From Deltaproteobacteria bacterium (GTDB taxonomy: Bacteria > Desulfobacterota > JAFDED01): a stretch of 45,522 bases of DNA. Location of the stretch: contig JAFDED010000027.1 of NCBI GenBank assembly GCA_019310535.1, positions 1 to 45,522 of the forward strand. Direction: 5' to 3'. The first letter of the stretch is position 1. Each line of letters opens with the position of its first letter. Shown here one piece after another: positions 42,426 through 45,522 of the stretch. The translations under genes and the position numbers were made by a program. Under the pieces are notes generated by a model that saw nothing but the letters and a program-made list of their open reading frames with translations, was not told the origin of the DNA and did not search any database.

Positions 42426-44951
42426 ATGGAACTAAAAAACTCTACCCGGGGACTCATTGCAATATTCTGTTGCATTGTTTTTTCGTGGAGCACCTCAAAT
42501 GCGGACACATCCACCCACTGGGAGCCGGCGGGTTACAGCGGCGGAGGTTTGTTTCTCCAGATTGTGGTGGATCCCGTGGAGACCAATGTTGTCTACCTAG
42601 GGAGCGATGTGGCGGGGATGTATAAGAGCACGGATCATGGGGAAACCTGGAGTTCCATAAACGTGGGGCTGGTAAGCAGAGAGATAGCCGGTATCGACAT
42701 GGATCCATCGAATCACCTGCAACTTTGGCTTGGAACCCCTACAGGGCTCTACAAAAGTCAAAATGGCGGAAGTTCGTGGTCCCTGGTCAACGCTGATATT
42801 CATTGTTTTAAACATGTAAATTACCATGCGATAGACATCAGCCGGGACGGTCAGACCATTCTTGTGGCAAGCCATGATCTGGCCGGTGATACGGATGGTT
42901 CTGGAAGCGGCAATTTTAGTGGAAAACTCTACCGGAGTCCGGACGGAGGGGCAACCTGGAGATTGATCCGACAATTTCCAGGTACCCGAATCCCCTCGGT
43001 TATGTTCGACCCTTATACATCCAATCGAGCATTTCTCCTTGTTGTCGGACAGGGCGTTCTCCGTTCTATGGACGGCGGCCTGACCTGGGAGGATTTTTCC
43101 ACCGCTTTACCGTCAGGCCTGAATTTGAAAAATTTGGATATCGGCCAAACGACGGTTTACATTACCGCTGCTCCCACCCGGCCCTTTAAAAGCGGCAAGG
43201 ACAGCGCCGCATGGGAATCCATTCGCACGAACTTACAGGAGGAAGATACAGATGATTCCAACTTTGATCCCATAAGAGTCTCACCCTCATCCGATAATAC
43301 CGTCTACCTGGCACACGCCGGGTGGCCGTCGGTCTTCTACAAATCCACCAACGGCGGCCAGAGCTGGGTTGGCACGGAGGTCAGCGGCCATTACCGGTTC
43401 GACACAATCAATGCTCCCCACCAAACCTGGAATAACCCTTTTCAGGGAGCCACCTGCATTACCATCGATCCGTCGAACTCAAACCGCCTCTATTACACAA
43501 CATGGTGGGGTGTCTGGCGGAGCGATGACGGGGGGATTAATTGGACGGAAAAGGTAGTCGGGGCTCAAAACACCTGCTGTACCGATGTAGAATTCATCGA
43601 TAATACGCTCCTTTCCTCCCACATGGATACCGGTGTTTTACGCAGCGTCGATCAGGGCGCCCATTGGCTTCCGGGGTTCCCGCAGGAAGGTCAGGACACG
43701 GGCTTGATCGACCTACATGCATGGGGCATCGAACGAGGCGCTGATGGAAAAATCTATTCCGGTCTGGCTACCAATCTCGGCCCCAGAGTCTATCGAAGCG
43801 ATGACAATGGTGTGTCATGGCAAAACAAGTCAGGTGGACTTCCCGCTGCAGCGGCTAACGTAGTGGATAACCAGGATATTTTTCTTGTTTCACTGGCTGC
43901 TGATCCTAACAATTCTGGGACTCTCTATGTGGGCATTGACAACTTATTAGAGAATGGACTATTCCGTACGACAAATTACGGTGATACCTGGGTCCAGCTT
44001 TCCAACCCGCCCGGGTCCGGAACCAGCATTGAAAACGTTTTGATCAAGTGCCTGGAGGTTGATCCCACCGATTCAAATCGGCTCTTTGCGGGGCTCTACT
44101 GGGACGGTCTGTGGTACAGCGAAGACGGAGGGCAGAGCTGGTATCTTGCCAGGGGCAACAATGTAAACCTGGATAACAGCAGTGTGCAAATGATCGTGGC
44201 CCGTGAGGATGGAACGGTCTTCGCTGCCTATGACGATGGGCTGTATAAAAGCGTGGATCACGGCCACACGTTTTCCCGGACTTTTCCTGTTTTGCAGAAC
44301 CTTGGGGAAAATACGATTGAATACGTGGAATCCATAGCCTTCAATCCCGCCGATACCAATGAAATATTTGTCTCCACAGCCAAAAGATATCCCCTCTGGT
44401 TCAATCGGGGTTCCGTGTGGCGTACTAATAACGGCGGGGCTGACTGGACAGAGATCACGGGAGACTTGCCTGTACGAAATGTCGTGGACCTCGCCTATCG
44501 GAACGGATATCTCTATGCGGCTACCTGGTGCGCCAATGTTTACCGTACGAATATATCTTCTATACAATCAACTCCAACCTGCCAGGTGAACCTCCGATCC
44601 GACAACCCTTCCTATTCCCCGTGGGACACCATGAACATTTTAGCAGACATTACTTGTAACACCACCGTGGACATCTACCTTGTCCTGCTCGACCCTGACG
44701 GGTGGATGATCTCCTGTATCTATCCCGACGATGTCAACTGGAACAATCAAGTTGTCTCGTATTTTAGAAACGTCCCATTGAACGGATACTGGCGGAACAT
44801 CCCCATCTTCCGGTTCCCGTTCGAATCGGACGACACTCTCGGTATGTATACAGGGTACCTGGTCTTCACTCGTTCCGGCTCGGACCCTTCCCGGTTTGCC
44901 AACTGGCTGGCATATAGCAGTATGACCTTCAGTCTTAACCCTCAACAATAA
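42426..44951 (+). CDS. Secreted multi-Asp-box beta-propeller protein (BNR/GH74/sortilin-like)
   Basis: This 841-residue protein has a signal peptide (cleavage after SNA, about residue 26). About twelve Asp-box (BNR) motifs of the form SxDxGxTW follow at fairly regular spacing through about residue 700, for example STDHGETW, SPDGGATW, SMDGGLTW, STNGGQSW, SDDGGINW, SEDGGQSW and NNGGADW, plus one degenerate copy (SGKDSAAW). This count fits two beta-propellers, as in GH74 xyloglucanases or sortilin-type domains. The last 120 residues form a separate beta-rich domain. It could be a glycoside hydrolase or a binding/surface protein; catalytic residues were not identified. AAGGAG precedes the ATG. 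It is monocistronic and its low-GC leader differs from its neighbours. Confidence 0.82.
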   Translation: MELKNSTRGLIAIFCCIVFSWSTSNADTSTHWEPAGYSGGGLFLQIVVDPVETNVVYLGSDVAGMYKSTDHGETWSSINVGLVSREIAGIDMDPSNHLQLWLGTPTGLYKSQNGGSSWSLVNADIHCFKHVNYHAIDISRDGQTILVASHDLAGDTDGSGSGNFSGKLYRSPDGGATWRLIRQFPGTRIPSVMFDPYTSNRAFLLVVGQGVLRSMDGGLTWEDFSTALPSGLNLKNLDIGQTTVYITAAPTRPFKSGKDSAAWESIRTNLQEEDTDDSNFDPIRVSPSSDNTVYLAHAGWPSVFYKSTNGGQSWVGTEVSGHYRFDTINAPHQTWNNPFQGATCITIDPSNSNRLYYTTWWGVWRSDDGGINWTEKVVGAQNTCCTDVEFIDNTLLSSHMDTGVLRSVDQGAHWLPGFPQEGQDTGLIDLHAWGIERGADGKIYSGLATNLGPRVYRSDDNGVSWQNKSGGLPAAAANVVDNQDIFLVSLAADPNNSGTLYVGIDNLLENGLFRTTNYGDTWVQLSNPPGSGTSIENVLIKCLEVDPTDSNRLFAGLYWDGLWYSEDGGQSWYLARGNNVNLDNSSVQMIVAREDGTVFAAYDDGLYKSVDHGHTFSRTFPVLQNLGENTIEYVESIAFNPADTNEIFVSTAKRYPLWFNRGSVWRTNNGGADWTEITGDLPVRNVVDLAYRNGYLYAATWCANVYRTNISSIQSTPTCQVNLRSDNPSYSPWDTMNILADITCNTTVDIYLVLLDPDGWMISCIYPDDVNWNNQVVSYFRNVPLNGYWRNIPIFRFPFESDDTLGMYTGYLVFTRSGSDPSRFANWLAYSSMTFSLNPQQ

Positions 44952-45144
44952 AAAATATTCTCTCACGCCCCATTGGGGGGGAAGGGTTTGGTGGGAAGCT
45001 TTTACTCTAAATTGTCATTCAGGGGCTGCACCTGCGGAGCATGAAAATTGTGACCTGCGTACGGAACTTCGACTCCTTCCTCTCCTCCGCAAGCGTGGGC
45101 TAAGAATCGGGCGGCGATCAGATAACGGGTCTCGATGAACAAAC

Positions 45145-45390
45145 TCACATCACCGGGTGTTCGATAAGGATGCTTATGCCGATGCCGATGAGAATGAAAG
45201 CGCCCAGGATTTCCATCTTTTTGCCAAACCTGGTTCCCAGCCGACAGCCGTAAACCATTGCAATTGTAGTCATACCGGCCGCCACCAATCCGATAATAAT
45301 GCTGGGAAACCAGATGCCGGCATTCAGCATGGCTATGCTCACACCCACAACCAAGGCATCTATGCTGGTGGAGACGGACAGAATTACAAC
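45145..45390 (-). pseudogene. mntP: 3' half of a MntP-type manganese efflux pump
   Basis: The frame encodes STSIDALVVGVSIAML, then IIIGLVAAGMTTIAMVYGCRLG and KKMEILGAFILIGIGISIL up to the stop. This is the second of the two homologous halves of MntP (full length about 190 residues). Upstream the frame hits TAG at 45391-45393 and the sequence turns AT-rich without the first half. The gene is thus truncated at its 5' end and probably inactive. The rest of 44952-45522 contains nothing else firm. Confidence 0.7.
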
Positions 45391-45522
45391 CTACATTCAA
45401 CAGTTAATTTTTTAACATACTGATATTATTAGATTTAAATTTTTTAATTGTCACCACACCTTCTTGTTTTCTTTAACCTTGCTCCACCAAAATACGTGGC
45501 GGTGGCTTAATCCCCAGAGCTT

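Noticed and set aside
45002..45400. 132-codon His-rich minus-strand ORF
   Set aside because: It is a frame shadow of the mntP fragment, which has the clear membrane-protein pattern in the other frame.
45473..45522. Minus-strand frame at the window edge ending LGIKPPPRILVEQG, possibly a transposase C-terminus
   Set aside because: Only 15 residues are visible; cannot be assigned without flanking sequence.
1..45522. CRISPR arrays, tRNA or rRNA genes, prophage or toxin-antitoxin modules
   Set aside because: No regularly spaced direct repeats, tRNA cloverleaf or rRNA segments, and no phage structural or antitoxin-like genes were seen by eye.

Overview
The window looks like a chromosomal segment of an anaerobic Gram-negative deltaproteobacterium (Desulfobacterota: sulfate reducer or syntroph). 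The taxon is an inference. It rests on a probable selenoprotein with an in-frame UGA and a bacterial SECIS-type hairpin, a meso-DAP type murE, a complete four-subunit 2-oxoacid:ferredoxin oxidoreductase, several radical SAM enzymes, and short hairpin repeats and a group II intron relic between genes.

Layout. 0-3.5 kb: small heat-shock protein, P1/S58 peptidase and a transglutaminase-like lipoprotein. 3.6-6.0 kb: leuC and leuD (isopropylmalate isomerase), pushed apart by a hairpin repeat element. 6.2-9.4 kb: a small membrane protein, a flavin-dependent oxidoreductase-like protein and murG fused to a long C-terminal HEAT-like extension. 9.6-13.8 kb: purQ-like gene, radical SAM enzyme, AI-2E family permease and secreted thermonuclease. 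13.9-17.7 kb: sugar isomerase-like TIM barrel, murE and murF. 18.1-21.0 kb (minus): HNH nuclease, class III aminotransferase and a DapB-like dehydrogenase, divergent from a polar amino acid ABC transporter (21.5-24.7 kb). 25.3-28.2 kb: korDABC. 28.4-33.6 kb (minus): B12-type radical SAM enzyme, methyltransferase, SPASM-type radical SAM enzyme and a GT39-like membrane glycosyltransferase. 33.9-34.5 kb: DsbA-family selenoprotein. 34.7-40.0 kb (minus): RidA, an AtpI-like protein, pyruvate kinase and an inactive/active pair of M16 peptidases. 40.9-45.4 kb: DksA-like regulator, group II intron remnant, a large secreted beta-propeller protein with Asp-box repeats and a broken mntP.

How the genes work together. 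The aminotransferase, DapB-like dehydrogenase, amino acid ABC transporter and KOR lie side by side and could form an amino acid import and oxidation route that ends in acyl-CoA plus reduced ferredoxin (inference). murE, murF and murG serve peptidoglycan synthesis but are scattered and mraY is missing here. The radical SAM/methyltransferase/glycosyltransferase block looks like a lipid or envelope modification cluster of unknown product.

Most notable points: (1) the UGA-containing DsbA-like gene at 33903-34535, which ordinary gene calling would truncate and so lose its active site; (2) a family of paired-hairpin (REPIN-like) repeats in three full copies plus fragments, with a compensatory base change in one stem; (3) the MurG-HEAT fusion, whose tail runs out of frame into the next gene; (4) a group II intron relic in which the start of the reverse transcriptase is joined directly to domain V.
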